DNA from: Pseudomonas sp. Au-Pse12
Lineage (GTDB): Bacteria; Pseudomonadota; Gammaproteobacteria; Pseudomonadales; Pseudomonadaceae
DNA length: 64,000 nt
Direction of reading: 5' to 3'
NCBI RefSeq assembly: GCF_021341665.1
Contig: NZ_JAJTTH010000004.1
Span: 434,001-498,000, forward strand
Shown: in pieces, positions 39,876 to 48,841 of the stretch
How the letters are laid out: the number at the start of each line of letters is the position of its first letter
Position numbering within the stretch: position 1 is the first letter of the stretch
Program-made: the position numbers and the translations under genes
Notes under the pieces: generated by a model
Database searches by the model: none
Told to the model about the DNA's origin: nothing
The model's input: only the letters and a program-made list of their open reading frames with translations

Positions 39876-41059
39876 GCCGGGTCAACCTGGCCATCATTGG
39901 TGGCGGGCTGGTGGGCGCGAGCCTGGCCCTGGCGTTGCAGGCCGGAGCCAAGGCGCGCGGGTGGAAGATCGTGCTGATCGAGCCGTTCGCCCCTGGCGAC
40001 AGTTTCCAGCCCAGCTACGATGCCCGCTCCTCGGCGCTGTCCTTCGGTGCCCGGCAGATCTACCAGCGCCTGGGCCTGTGGCAGGCGATCTCCCGGCGTG
40101 CCGAACCGATCAAGCAGATCCACGTGTCCGACCGCGGGCGGTTTTCCACTGCGCGCTTGTCGGCCATGGAAGAAGGCGTTCCGGCCCTGGGTTATGTGGT
40201 GGAAAACGCCTGGCTCGGCCAATGCCTGTGGCAGGGGCTGGACAAGGACGTGATCAGCTGGCGTTGCCCGGCCGAGGTCACCCGCCTGGAGCCTCTGGCA
40301 GGCGGTTATCGCCTGACCCTGAATGATGAAACCACCCTGGAGTGCGACCTCGCCGTGCTGGCCGACGGCGGCCGCTCCGGCCTGCGCGAACAACTGGGTA
40401 TCGGGGTCAAGAATCGCCCTTATAACCAGAGTGCGCTGATTGCGAATATCACCCCCAGCGAAGCCCACAACGGCATGGCCTTCGAGCGCTTCACCGACGA
40501 CGGGCCAATGGCGCTGCTGCCGCTGCCGGACAACCGCTGTGCACTGATCTGGACCCGCCAGGGCATGGATGCACAACGTCTGGCGGACCTGGATGAGCGC
40601 AGTTTCCTCAGTGAGTTGCAGGGTGTGTTCGGTTACCGCCTGGGCACCCTGAAGCAAGTCGGCGCCCGCCACCTGTACCCGCTGTCCCTGGTGGAAGCCG
40701 AGGAGCAGGTGCGCCCGCATCTGGTGGTGCTGGGCAACGCCGCCCACAGCCTGCATCCGATCGCCGGCCAGGGCTTCAACCTGTCGCTGCGTGACGCCCA
40801 GGCCCTGGCGGATGCCTTGCTGGCCAGCGAGCAGTTGCCGGGGGATTTTGCCGTGCTGCAGGCTTATCGCGAACGCCAGCGCCTGGACCAGAACCTGACC
40901 GTGGGGTTCTCCGATCAGGTCACCCGGCTGTTCGGCAGCAAGCTGCCGCTGCTGTCGGTGGGGCGCAACCTCGGCTTGCTCGGCCTGGACCTGCTGCCCC
41001 CGGCCAAGCGCTGGTTCGCCCGCCAGGCCATGGGCCTGGGCACCCGCCCGGATGCGTGA
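39872..41059 (+). CDS. ubiH: 2-octaprenyl-6-methoxyphenol hydroxylase UbiH
   Basis: The 395-residue FAD monooxygenase acts in ubiquinone ring hydroxylation. Motifs are NLAIIGGGLVGASLALAL (FAD, dinucleotide), DARSSALSFGARQIYQRLGL, DLAVLADGGRSGLR and VVLGNAAHSLHPIAGQGFNL. It overlaps both neighbours, consistent with coupling. Confidence 0.95.
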   Translation: MSRVNLAIIGGGLVGASLALALQAGAKARGWKIVLIEPFAPGDSFQPSYDARSSALSFGARQIYQRLGLWQAISRRAEPIKQIHVSDRGRFSTARLSAMEEGVPALGYVVENAWLGQCLWQGLDKDVISWRCPAEVTRLEPLAGGYRLTLNDETTLECDLAVLADGGRSGLREQLGIGVKNRPYNQSALIANITPSEAHNGMAFERFTDDGPMALLPLPDNRCALIWTRQGMDAQRLADLDERSFLSELQGVFGYRLGTLKQVGARHLYPLSLVEAEEQVRPHLVVLGNAAHSLHPIAGQGFNLSLRDAQALADALLASEQLPGDFAVLQAYRERQRLDQNLTVGFSDQVTRLFGSKLPLLSVGRNLGLLGLDLLPPAKRWFARQAMGLGTRPDA

Positions 41060-41537
41060 CTGGCTGACCCGGCGGTTTGGCAAGGCCCGCCTGTTGCGCT
41101 GGGTGCTGAACCTGTACCCACCCTACCTGGGGGCCGGTGTGCGGATTCGCCAGATCAGCGCGGACTTCCGTGAAGTCCAGGTTTCCATGGGCCTGGGCTG
41201 GTACAACCGCAACTATGTCGGCACCCAGTTCGGCGGCAGCCTGTACTCGATGGTGGACCCGTTCTTCATGCTGATGCTGATGGAGAACCTGGGGCGCGAC
41301 TACATCGTCTGGGACAAGGCGGCGGCCATTGATTTCATCGCCCCGGGCCGGGGCCCGGTGTTTGCCCGGTTCAGCATCGACCAGGCGCTGCTCGACGAAG
41401 TGCGCCAGCAGACCGCAACGGGTGAGAAGTACCTGCCGCAGTTGCAGGTAGAGATTCATGACGGCTCCGGCACCCTGGTGGCGCGGGTCGATAAAACCCT
41501 TTATGTGCGGCTCAAGCCGCCAGTGAGACAGGCCTAA
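41052..41537 (+). CDS. Hotdog-fold thioesterase-like protein (DUF4442)
   Basis: The 161-residue protein has LGWYNRNYVGTQFGGSLYSM-like central helix and sheet of DUF4442 proteins, a hotdog-fold group. It overlaps ubiH by eight bases and precedes ubiI by three, so it belongs to the ubiquinone run. It may act on an acyl-CoA or bind lipids; no catalytic residue is certain. Confidence 0.85.
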   Translation: MRDWLTRRFGKARLLRWVLNLYPPYLGAGVRIRQISADFREVQVSMGLGWYNRNYVGTQFGGSLYSMVDPFFMLMLMENLGRDYIVWDKAAAIDFIAPGRGPVFARFSIDQALLDEVRQQTATGEKYLPQLQVEIHDGSGTLVARVDKTLYVRLKPPVRQA

Positions 41538-41540
41538 AGC

Positions 41541-42764
41541 ATGGAAATGCGCGCAGATGTGCTGATTGTCGGAGCCGGAATGGTCGGCAGTGCCTTGGCG
41601 TTGGCGTTACAGGGCAGCGGCCTGGAAGTGCTGCTGCTCGATGGCGGCTCCCTGAGTGTCAAACCCTTCGATGACGAGGCGCCGTTCGAGCCTCGGGTCA
41701 GTGCCCTGTCGGCGGCCAGCCAGCGCATTCTGCAGCGCCTCGGTGCCTGGAACGGCATCGCTCGGCGGCGGAGCAGCCCCTACTGCGACATGCAGGTCTG
41801 GGATGGCAGCGGCACCGGGCAGATCCACTTCTCGGCGTCCAGTGTGCATGCCGAAGTGCTGGGGCATATCGTCGAGAACCGGGTGGTTCAGGACGCCTTG
41901 CTCGAACGTCTGCATGAATGTGATATCGGCCTGCTGGCCAATGCCCGGCTGGAGCAGATGCGTCGCTCCGGCGATGACTGGCTGCTGACCCTGGCGGACG
42001 GTCGAATGCTGCGCGCGCCATTGGTGGTGGCCGCAGATGGTGCCAATTCGGCTGTGCGTCGCCTGACCGGCTGCGCCACCCGCGAGTGGGATTACCTGCA
42101 CCACGCTATCGTCACCAGCGTGCGTAGCAGCCAGCCGCATCAACTGACGGCCTGGCAACGTTTCACCGATACCGGCCCGCTGGCGTTTCTGCCGTTGGTA
42201 CGGGACGGGCAGCATGATTGGTGCTCGATCGTCTGGTCGACCACGCCGAGTGAGGCCGAGCGCCTGATGGCCCTGGACGACGAGAGTTTCTGTGCTGAAC
42301 TGGAGCGCGCCTTCGAAGGCCGTTTAGGCAAGGTGCTCGGTGCCGACCCGCGGCTCTGCGTACCGCTGCGCCAGCGGCATGCCAAGCGCTACGTGGCCGA
42401 AGGCCTGGCGCTGATCGGCGACGCCGCCCACACCATCCACCCGTTGGCGGGGCAGGGGGTCAACCTGGGCTTTCTCGACGCGGCGGTGCTGGCCGAGGTG
42501 CTGCTGCAAGCGGCCAGCCGTGGCGAGCGCCTGGCCGAGGTCAAAGTACTGAGCCGTTTCGAGCGCCGACGCATGCCTCACAACCTGGCGCTGATGGCGG
42601 CCATGGAGGGCTTTGAGCGGTTGTTCCAGGCCGACCCGCTGCCCATGCGCTGGCTGCGTAACACCGGCCTCAAGGTGATCGACCAGATGCCCGAGGCCAA
42701 GGCGATCTTCGTGCGCCAGGCACTGGGCCTGAGCGGCGATCTCCCGGAGCTGGCCAGGGCCTAG
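41541..42764 (+). CDS. ubiI: UbiI-like FAD-dependent hydroxylase
   Basis: The 407-residue flavoprotein has DVLIVGAGMVGSALALAL, PRVSALSAASQRILQRLGAW, LVVAADGANSAVRRL and GLALIGDAAHTIHPLAGQGVN. It is the second ubiquinone hydroxylase of the run and probably hydroxylates C5. It could also cover the role of UbiF; the specific position cannot be read from sequence. Confidence 0.9.
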   Translation: MEMRADVLIVGAGMVGSALALALQGSGLEVLLLDGGSLSVKPFDDEAPFEPRVSALSAASQRILQRLGAWNGIARRRSSPYCDMQVWDGSGTGQIHFSASSVHAEVLGHIVENRVVQDALLERLHECDIGLLANARLEQMRRSGDDWLLTLADGRMLRAPLVVAADGANSAVRRLTGCATREWDYLHHAIVTSVRSSQPHQLTAWQRFTDTGPLAFLPLVRDGQHDWCSIVWSTTPSEAERLMALDDESFCAELERAFEGRLGKVLGADPRLCVPLRQRHAKRYVAEGLALIGDAAHTIHPLAGQGVNLGFLDAAVLAEVLLQAASRGERLAEVKVLSRFERRRMPHNLALMAAMEGFERLFQADPLPMRWLRNTGLKVIDQMPEAKAIFVRQALGLSGDLPELARA

Positions 42765-42850
42765 GCGCCGGCTGGCCGGCGAAACTTCCTGGAGGACGAC
42801 CCTACGCAACATCTGGTAACGCCTCGGCGCCGGGTTCGGTTGAGATGGCA

Positions 42851-42869
42851 AATGGGAGTCCTTATCATT
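42851..42869 (+). promoter_or_regulatory. Possible Fur box upstream of the iron-binding protein
   Basis: aatgggagtccttatcatt keeps AATG and TTATCATT half-sites around a centre c; about half of the positions pair. It lies 33 bases before the start of an iron transporter gene, which raises the odds. Confidence 0.3.
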
Positions 42870-42901
42870 TCGCCTCATTTTGAAATCGAGAGACCGCTCC
42901 C

Positions 42902-43903
42902 ATGTTGGCACCGAAGCGTCTACTGACCGCCCTGGCCCTCACACTCATCGGCGGCACGGCCTGCGCCGCCGATGAAGTCGTGGTCTACTCCTCGCGTATC
43001 GATGAGCTGATCAAGCCGGTGTTCGATGCCTACACCCAGAAGACCGGGGTGAAGATCAAGTTCATCACCGACAAGGAAGCGCCGCTGATGCAGCGGATCA
43101 AGGCCGAAGGCGAGAACGCCACCGCCGACCTGCTGCTGACCGTGGATGCCGGCAACCTGTGGCAGGCCGAGCAGATGGGCATCCTGCAGCCGTTCACCTC
43201 CAAGGTCATCGACAGCAACATCCCCCTGCAATATCGCTCTTCCAACCATGCCTGGACCGGCCTGAGCCTGCGGGCGCGGACCCTGGCCTATTCCACCGAC
43301 CGGGTCAAACCTGCCGAGCTGACCACCTACGAAGCCCTGGCGGACAAGCAGTGGGAAGGCCGCCTGTGCCTGCGTACCGCGAAGAAGGTCTACAACCAGT
43401 CGCTGACCGCCACCCTGATCGAGACCCACGGCGCGGCGAAGACCGAAGAGATCATCAAGGGCTGGGTCAACAACCTGTCCACCGATGTGTTCTCCGATGA
43501 CATCGCCGTGCTGGACGCGATCAACGCTGGGCAATGCGACGTCGGCATCGTCAACACCTACTACTACGGTCGCCTGCACAAGCAGAAGCCGAACCTGGCG
43601 GTGAAGCTGTTCTGGCCGAACCAGGGCGATCGTGGGGTGCACGTCAACCTGTCGGGCATCGGCCTGACCAAGCACGCGCCGCACCCGGAAGCGGCCAAGG
43701 CCCTGGTGGAGTGGATGACCACGCCTGAGGCGCAGAAGATCTTCGCTGACGTCAACCAGGAGTTCCCGGCCAACCCGGCGGTGGCACCGTCTGCGGAAGT
43801 GGCCAGCTGGGGCAAGTTCGTGGCCGATACCCTGCCGGTTGAAATCGCCGGCAAGCGTCAGGCCGAAGCCATCCGCTTGATGGACCGGGCTGGCTGGAAC
43901 TGA
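42902..43903 (+). CDS. Periplasmic Fe(III)-binding protein (FbpA/HitA-like)
   Basis: The 333-residue product has a signal peptide ([11 protein letters not shown]) and an FbpA-type fold: [17 protein letters not shown] at the N-terminus and [10 protein letters not shown] with the adjacent tyrosines that bind iron in FbpA proteins. Binding of Fe(III) is inferred from these. The permease gene follows 256 bases downstream, after a terminator and a REPIN. Confidence 0.92.
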   Translation: MLAPKRLLTALALTLIGGTACAADEVVVYSSRIDELIKPVFDAYTQKTGVKIKFITDKEAPLMQRIKAEGENATADLLLTVDAGNLWQAEQMGILQPFTSKVIDSNIPLQYRSSNHAWTGLSLRARTLAYSTDRVKPAELTTYEALADKQWEGRLCLRTAKKVYNQSLTATLIETHGAAKTEEIIKGWVNNLSTDVFSDDIAVLDAINAGQCDVGIVNTYYYGRLHKQKPNLAVKLFWPNQGDRGVHVNLSGIGLTKHAPHPEAAKALVEWMTTPEAQKIFADVNQEFPANPAVAPSAEVASWGKFVADTLPVEIAGKRQAEAIRLMDRAGWN

Positions 43904-43920
43904 GCCTGCCGTTATACTGC

Positions 43921-43946
43921 GCCCCGCTTTTGCGGGGCGTTTTCTT
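43921..43946 (+). terminator. Terminator of the iron-binding protein gene
   Basis: A seven-base stem (gccccgc / gcggggc, loop tttt) is followed by gttttcttt. Confidence 0.85.
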
Positions 43947-43963
43947 TAGCCGCCGGCTTTTTT

Positions 43964-44109
43964 GTGGCGAGGGAGCTTGCTCCCGCTCCACCGCGCAGCG
44001 GTGGCAAACCCTGAGCACGTGATGCAACTGGCGGAACGGGTCTGCAGCCGTTGGGGCGGCTAAGCCCCGGAGCGCCGGCCGACCCAGCGGGAGCAAGCTC
44101 CCTCGCCAC
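43964..44109. repeat. REPIN: two inverted REP sequences
   Basis: A 24-base REP with the core cgagggagcttgctcccgct (43964-43987) recurs as its exact reverse complement at 44086-44109. About 98 bases lie between them. This is the doublet form typical of fluorescent Pseudomonas, thought to be moved by a RAYT transposase encoded elsewhere. Confidence 0.92.
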
Positions 44110-44159
44110 GCGCGTTTTGCGCAAAAATCTTGTCTGTTCCACCTGCCCGAGAGTTTTTT

Positions 44160-45776
44160 GTGGCCCATCCCGCTCAACGTCGCTGGTATCCCCTGGTCTT
44201 CGCCGTAGCGGCCCTGGTCCTGCTGCCGCTGAGTGTGCTGCTGCTGTCCTGGCAGGCTGTCGATGCGCAGATCTGGTCCCACCTGTGGGACACGCAGATG
44301 CCGCGGTTGTTGAGCAACACCCTGACCTTGGTGTTCGGAGTGGGCGTTGGCGTCACGCTGCTGGGGGTGAGCCTGGCCTGGCTCACCAGCCTCTGCGAGT
44401 TTCCCGGGCGGCGCTGGCTGGATTGGGCGCTGATGCTGCCCTTCGCAATTCCGGCCTATGTGCTGGCCTTTGTCTTCGTCGGCCTGCTGGACTTTTCCGG
44501 GCCGGTGCAAAGCCTGCTGCGGGAATGGTTCGGCAGCGGCCTGCGACTGCCGCGGGTGCGTTCCACCGGCGGGGTGATCCTGGTGCTGGTGCTGGTGTTC
44601 TATCCCTATGTCTACCTGCTGGCGCGCACCGCCTTCCTGGCCCAGGGCAAGGGGTTGATGGAAGCCGCGCGAGTGCTCGGGCAGTCGCCCTGGCAGGCCT
44701 TCTGGCGCGTTGCGCTGCCCATGGCGCGGCCGGCCATCGGCGCCGGGGTAGCCTTGGCACTGATGGAGACCCTGGCGGATTTCGGTGCGGTGTCGGTGTT
44801 CAACTTCGACACCTTCACCACCGCCATCTACAAGACCTGGTACGGCTTCTTCAGCCTTTCCAGTGCCGCCCAGCTGGCCAGCCTGTTGCTGCTGGCGGTG
44901 ATGCTGGTGCTGTATGGCGAGCGGCGGGCCCGGGGGGCCAGTCGTACGGGCAATGAACGCCCGAGGGGCAAGGCCCTGTATCACCTGCGAGGGATCAAGG
45001 CCGTGGCGGCCACGGGCTGGTGCCTGCTGGTGTTCGCCTGTGCCTTCGTGATTCCGCTGCTGCAGTTGCTGGCGTGGTTCTGGCAGCGTGGGCGTTTTGA
45101 CCTGGATGAGCGTTATGCCGGGTTGATCATGCACACCCTTTACCTGGGTGGCATGGCGGCGCTGATCACCGTCAGCGTGGCCTTGCTGCTGGCCTTCGCC
45201 CGGCGCCTGGCACCGACCCGGGGCATCCGCGCCGGGGTCAGCCTGGCCAACCTGGGCTATGCCTTGCCCGGTTCGGTGCTGGCGGTGTCGATCATGCTGG
45301 CCTTCAGTTACCTGGATCGCGAACTGGTGATCCCGTTGTCCGGCTGGTTGGGCGGGGCCGGCAAGCCGCTGCTGCTGGGCAGCCTGTCGGCCTTGCTGCT
45401 GGCCTATCTGGTGCGCTTCATCGCCGTGGCCTATGGGCCGCTGGAAAACAGCCTGGAGCGGATTCGCCCGTCACTGCCCGAAGCGGCGCGCAGCCTGGGG
45501 GTCGGAGGCCCGCGACTGTTTTTCAAAGTGTATCTGCCGCTGTTGCTGCCCGGGACCTTGAGCGCCGCCTTGCTGGTGTTCGTCGATGTGCTCAAGGAAA
45601 TGCCCGCCACCCTGCTGATGCGCCCGTTTGGCTGGGACACGCTGGCGGTGCGGATCTTCGAGATGACCAGTGAAGGGGAGTGGGCCCGGGCCTCGCTGCC
45701 GGCACTGACCCTGGTGCTGGTGGGCCTGCTGCCGGTGATCGGCCTGATCCGTCGTTCGGCCCATCGAATCGGTTAG
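44160..45776 (+). CDS. Iron ABC transporter permease, two-domain (FbpB/HitB-like)
   Basis: The 538-residue membrane protein has two homologous permease halves, each with about six segments. EAA-type loops read MEAARVLGQSPWQAFWRVALP and PEAARSLGVGGPRLFFKVYLP, matching FbpB/HitB. The start is the GTG giving AHPAQRRWYP; an upstream TTG adds ten residues. No ATPase gene follows, so it must share one encoded elsewhere. gcvT follows on the same strand. Confidence 0.92.
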   Translation: MAHPAQRRWYPLVFAVAALVLLPLSVLLLSWQAVDAQIWSHLWDTQMPRLLSNTLTLVFGVGVGVTLLGVSLAWLTSLCEFPGRRWLDWALMLPFAIPAYVLAFVFVGLLDFSGPVQSLLREWFGSGLRLPRVRSTGGVILVLVLVFYPYVYLLARTAFLAQGKGLMEAARVLGQSPWQAFWRVALPMARPAIGAGVALALMETLADFGAVSVFNFDTFTTAIYKTWYGFFSLSSAAQLASLLLLAVMLVLYGERRARGASRTGNERPRGKALYHLRGIKAVAATGWCLLVFACAFVIPLLQLLAWFWQRGRFDLDERYAGLIMHTLYLGGMAALITVSVALLLAFARRLAPTRGIRAGVSLANLGYALPGSVLAVSIMLAFSYLDRELVIPLSGWLGGAGKPLLLGSLSALLLAYLVRFIAVAYGPLENSLERIRPSLPEAARSLGVGGPRLFFKVYLPLLLPGTLSAALLVFVDVLKEMPATLLMRPFGWDTLAVRIFEMTSEGEWARASLPALTLVLVGLLPVIGLIRRSAHRIG

Positions 45777-45930
45777 GTGCCAGCCTTCCACCTTGCAGCT
45801 ACAATGCGCGGCATTCGGTGCGGCCTGTTGTTTGGCCGGGACGCTGAAATCGGCTGAAGGCCATCTATTTCAAGGCTTTCACTCTAACAGCGCCAGTCCG
45901 CACCCTCGCCACGCCCGGAAGGAGAAACCC

Positions 45931-47013
45931 ATGGGACAGCGTACGCCTCTGTATGACCTGCATCTCGCCCTCGGCGCGAAAATGGTCGATTTTGGCGGTT
46001 GGGATATGCCCTTGCATTACGGCTCGCAGGTCGAGGAGCACCATCAGGTGCGACGTGATTGCGGTGTGTTCGATGTATCCCACATGACCGTGATCGACGT
46101 CAGCGGTGCCCAGGCCAAGGCCTGGCTCCAGCAGTTGCTGGCCAATGATGTCGAGCGTCTGCAAAGGCCTGGCCAGGCTCTGTACAGCGCGATGCTCAAC
46201 GAACATGGCGGCATCGTCGACGACATGATCGTCTATCGCCTCGAAGACGCTTATCGCCTGGCGCTCAACGCCGCGACCCGTGATCAGGACCTGGCCTGGA
46301 TGCAGGCGCAGCTGGGGGACTTCCAGGTGCAGTTGCGCGAGCGCCCGGAGCTGGCGATGCTGGCGATCCAGGGCCCGCAGGCGCGTAACAAGATTGCCGA
46401 ACTGGTGAGCCAGTCGCGTGGCACCCTGATCCAGCAGCTCAAGCCCTTCGAAGCCGGTTTCGACGGTGACTGGTTCATTGCCCGTACCGGCTACACCGGT
46501 GAGGACGGCCTGGAAATCGTCCTGCCCGCCGATCAGGCACCGGCCTTCTTCAACGATCTGGTGGGGGCGGGGATCTCGCCCATCGGCCTGGGCGCCCGGG
46601 ACACCCTGCGCCTGGAGGCCGGCATGAACCTCTACGGCCAGGACATTCACCAGGACGTCTCGCCCCTGGCGGCGAACATGGCCTGGAGCATTGCCTGGGA
46701 ACCTTCGTCGCGCAAATTCATCGGTCGCACCGCGCTGGAAGCAGAACGAGCGTCCGGCGTGAAGCAAAAGCTGGTGGGGCTGGTGCTGGAGGAACGTGGG
46801 GTTTTGCGCGCTCATCAGGTGGTTCGTATCGCCGATGTTGGCGAAGGTGAGATCACCAGTGGTAGTTTCTCCCCTACGCTGAGTAAATCGATCGCACTGG
46901 CGCGGGTGCCGATGGCCACCGCCGACCGTGCCGAAGTGGAAATCCGCGGCAAGTGGTACCCGGTCCGGGTGGTCAAACCGACCTTCGTGCGCCACGGCAA
47001 GACCTTGATCTAA
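45931..47013 (+). CDS. gcvT: Glycine cleavage system T protein (aminomethyltransferase)
   Basis: The 360-residue protein moves the aminomethyl group from lipoyl-GcvH to tetrahydrofolate. It opens [20 protein letters not shown] and has the [13 protein letters not shown] and [13 protein letters not shown] segments. The ATG follows GGAAGGAG. The gcvH gene follows 52 bases downstream in one operon. Confidence 0.96.
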   Translation: MGQRTPLYDLHLALGAKMVDFGGWDMPLHYGSQVEEHHQVRRDCGVFDVSHMTVIDVSGAQAKAWLQQLLANDVERLQRPGQALYSAMLNEHGGIVDDMIVYRLEDAYRLALNAATRDQDLAWMQAQLGDFQVQLRERPELAMLAIQGPQARNKIAELVSQSRGTLIQQLKPFEAGFDGDWFIARTGYTGEDGLEIVLPADQAPAFFNDLVGAGISPIGLGARDTLRLEAGMNLYGQDIHQDVSPLAANMAWSIAWEPSSRKFIGRTALEAERASGVKQKLVGLVLEERGVLRAHQVVRIADVGEGEITSGSFSPTLSKSIALARVPMATADRAEVEIRGKWYPVRVVKPTFVRHGKTLI

Positions 47014-47065
47014 CTATTTCCAGCCGGCATTGCGCCGCTGGCACTTCTTCTTGAGGACACAGAAC

Positions 47066-47449
47066 ATGAGCGATATCCCTGCCCACCTGCGTTTTGCCGA
47101 CAGTCACGAATGGGCCCGCCTGGAAACCGACGGCAGCGTGACCGTGGGTATTAGCGACCACGCTCAGGAAGCCTTGGGCGATGTGGTTTTCGTCGAGCTG
47201 ACGGAAGTCGGCAACGTGTTTGGCGCAGGGGACCAGGCCGGTGTGGTGGAGTCGGTGAAAGCCGCTTCCGACATCTATGCGCCGGTTGCCGGTGAGGTGG
47301 TCGCGGTCAACGAAGAGCTGAGTGCCAGCCCCGAGCTGCTCAACAGCGATCCGTACGGTGCCTGGATCTTCAAGCTCAAGCCAAGCAACTCGGCCGACCT
47401 GGACAAGCTGCTGGACGCCGCCGGCTACAAGGCCGCCATCGGCGAGTAA
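47066..47449 (+). CDS. gcvH: Glycine cleavage system H protein
   Basis: The 127-residue protein carries lipoate on Lys65 (VESVKAASD). It shuttles intermediates among GcvP, GcvT and Lpd. It has normal length. The ATG giving [10 protein letters not shown] follows TTGAGGACAC. gcvP is not adjacent; an opposite-strand aminotransferase intervenes. Confidence 0.97.
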   Translation: MSDIPAHLRFADSHEWARLETDGSVTVGISDHAQEALGDVVFVELTEVGNVFGAGDQAGVVESVKAASDIYAPVAGEVVAVNEELSASPELLNSDPYGAWIFKLKPSNSADLDKLLDAAGYKAAIGE

Positions 47450-47466
47450 GCCGTTCTTGCCGGCAG

Positions 47467-47502
47467 GCCCGCTCCCGTTTTTGTAGGAGCGGGCTCGCCC
47501 GC
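47467..47502. repeat. REP-like hairpin after gcvH
   Basis: gcccgctcc (47467-47475) pairs with ggagcgggc (47486-47494) across a T-rich loop, and gcgggctcgcccgc (47489-47502) forms a second stem. The gtaggagcgggctcgcccgc string is a Pseudomonas REP type. It may end transcription of gcvH. Confidence 0.75.
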
Positions 47503-47510
47503 GCAGGCGC

Positions 47511-48650
47511 TTAAGCCTGCAACACCTCTTTCACCGCCGCCACCGCACGTTCCACGTCGGCCTTGCTCATGGCCGTGAACATCGGCAACGAGACGATCAG
47601 TCGACCGACGCGTTCTGCCACCGGGAACATGCCTTCCTTGAAACCGCGCTCGCGGTACAGGCTCAGCAAATGAATCGGCGGGTAGTGATAGCCGATGCCG
47701 ATCCCACGTTCCTGCATCTGCTCCATGAAGGTGGCGCGGGCCGGCTTGCCGTCTTTGCGTTCCGGCAGCACCAACTGGAACAAGTGCCAGTTGCTGTTGC
47801 TGAAGTCCGCTGGCGGTAGCTGGGCGCCATAGCGGGCCTCGAAGTCGCTGCCGAAGCATTCGAAATAGTGCCGGGCCAGCTCACGGCGATGGGCGGTGAT
47901 GGCCTCGATGTGGGCAAACTGGCCCAGGCCGATGGCCGCTGCCACGTCGGTCATGTTGAACTTGCCGCCGAGCACGTCCACGTCCAGGCCGTCGAAGCCG
48001 CTGCGGGTCACGCCTTGCAGGCGGTACTTCTCGGCCAGGCGCACTTCCTCCGGCGTATTGAGGACCAGGCAGCCACCCTCGGAGGAGGTGACGTTCTTGT
48101 TGGCCTGAAAGCTGAAGGACACGAAGTCGCCACCGGCGCCGATGCGTTGGCCGTTCCAGCTGGAGCCCAGGGCCTGGGCGGCATCTTCCACGACCCGCAG
48201 GCCATGTTTCTTGGCCAGGGCGTACAGGCGGCTCATGTCCACCGGCAAGCCGGCCAGGTACACCGGGATGATGGCCTTGGTGCGCGGGGTGATCGCGGCT
48301 TCGACCTGGGCCAGGTCGATGTTGCGGGTGACCGGGTCGATATCGGCGAACACCGGCGTGGCGCCGACTTCGAGAATCACGTTGGCGGTGGCGACCCAGG
48401 AGATCGGTGTGGTGATGACTTCATCGCCCGCACCGATGCCGGCGATGCGCAAGGCGATTTCCATGGTGCAGGTGCCGGAGTTGAATGTGCGTACCGGGCG
48501 CCCACCGAAGAACTCCGAAAGCTGGGCTTCGAAGGCCTGGACCTTGGGACCGCTGGTGATCCAGCCTGAACGCAGGACGTCGCCGACGGCGGCGATGGTC
48601 GGTTCATCGATGGTGGGTTTGGAGAACGGCAGGAAAGGCAGTTGGCTCAT
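47511..48650 (-). CDS. DegT/DnrJ/EryC1/StrS family aminotransferase (ArnB-like)
   Basis: The 379-residue PLP enzyme has the ArnB/DegT fold: LPFSKPTIDEPTIAAV, VLRSGWITSGPKV, EDAAQALGSSWNG, and the Schiff-base Lys185 in FQANKNVTSSEGG. Its length equals that of E. coli ArnB, which makes UDP-L-Ara4N. No sugar-nucleotide genes are near. It lies between gcvH and gcvP on the opposite strand, so a link to glycine cleavage is not expected. The substrate is probably a nucleotide-linked keto sugar. Confidence 0.88.
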   Translation of the reverse strand: MSQLPFLPFSKPTIDEPTIAAVGDVLRSGWITSGPKVQAFEAQLSEFFGGRPVRTFNSGTCTMEIALRIAGIGAGDEVITTPISWVATANVILEVGATPVFADIDPVTRNIDLAQVEAAITPRTKAIIPVYLAGLPVDMSRLYALAKKHGLRVVEDAAQALGSSWNGQRIGAGGDFVSFSFQANKNVTSSEGGCLVLNTPEEVRLAEKYRLQGVTRSGFDGLDVDVLGGKFNMTDVAAAIGLGQFAHIEAITAHRRELARHYFECFGSDFEARYGAQLPPADFSNSNWHLFQLVLPERKDGKPARATFMEQMQERGIGIGYHYPPIHLLSLYRERGFKEGMFPVAERVGRLIVSLPMFTAMSKADVERAVAAVKEVLQA

Positions 48651-48841
48651 GACGATGGGACACCCGATAAGCGGACGATAAGGGCACAGGTTGTGGTGCG
48701 CCGGGGCCGGCGCATTGACGACGAGCATGATGGTACCGATTGCCTCGGGACGCCAGAGCACCGACGCAGGAAATCGGCTGCTATGCTGCTTGGCACCCTG
48801 TTGCAGCGACGCTGAGCGCCGTTTATCGGAGAGAGCCGGTC

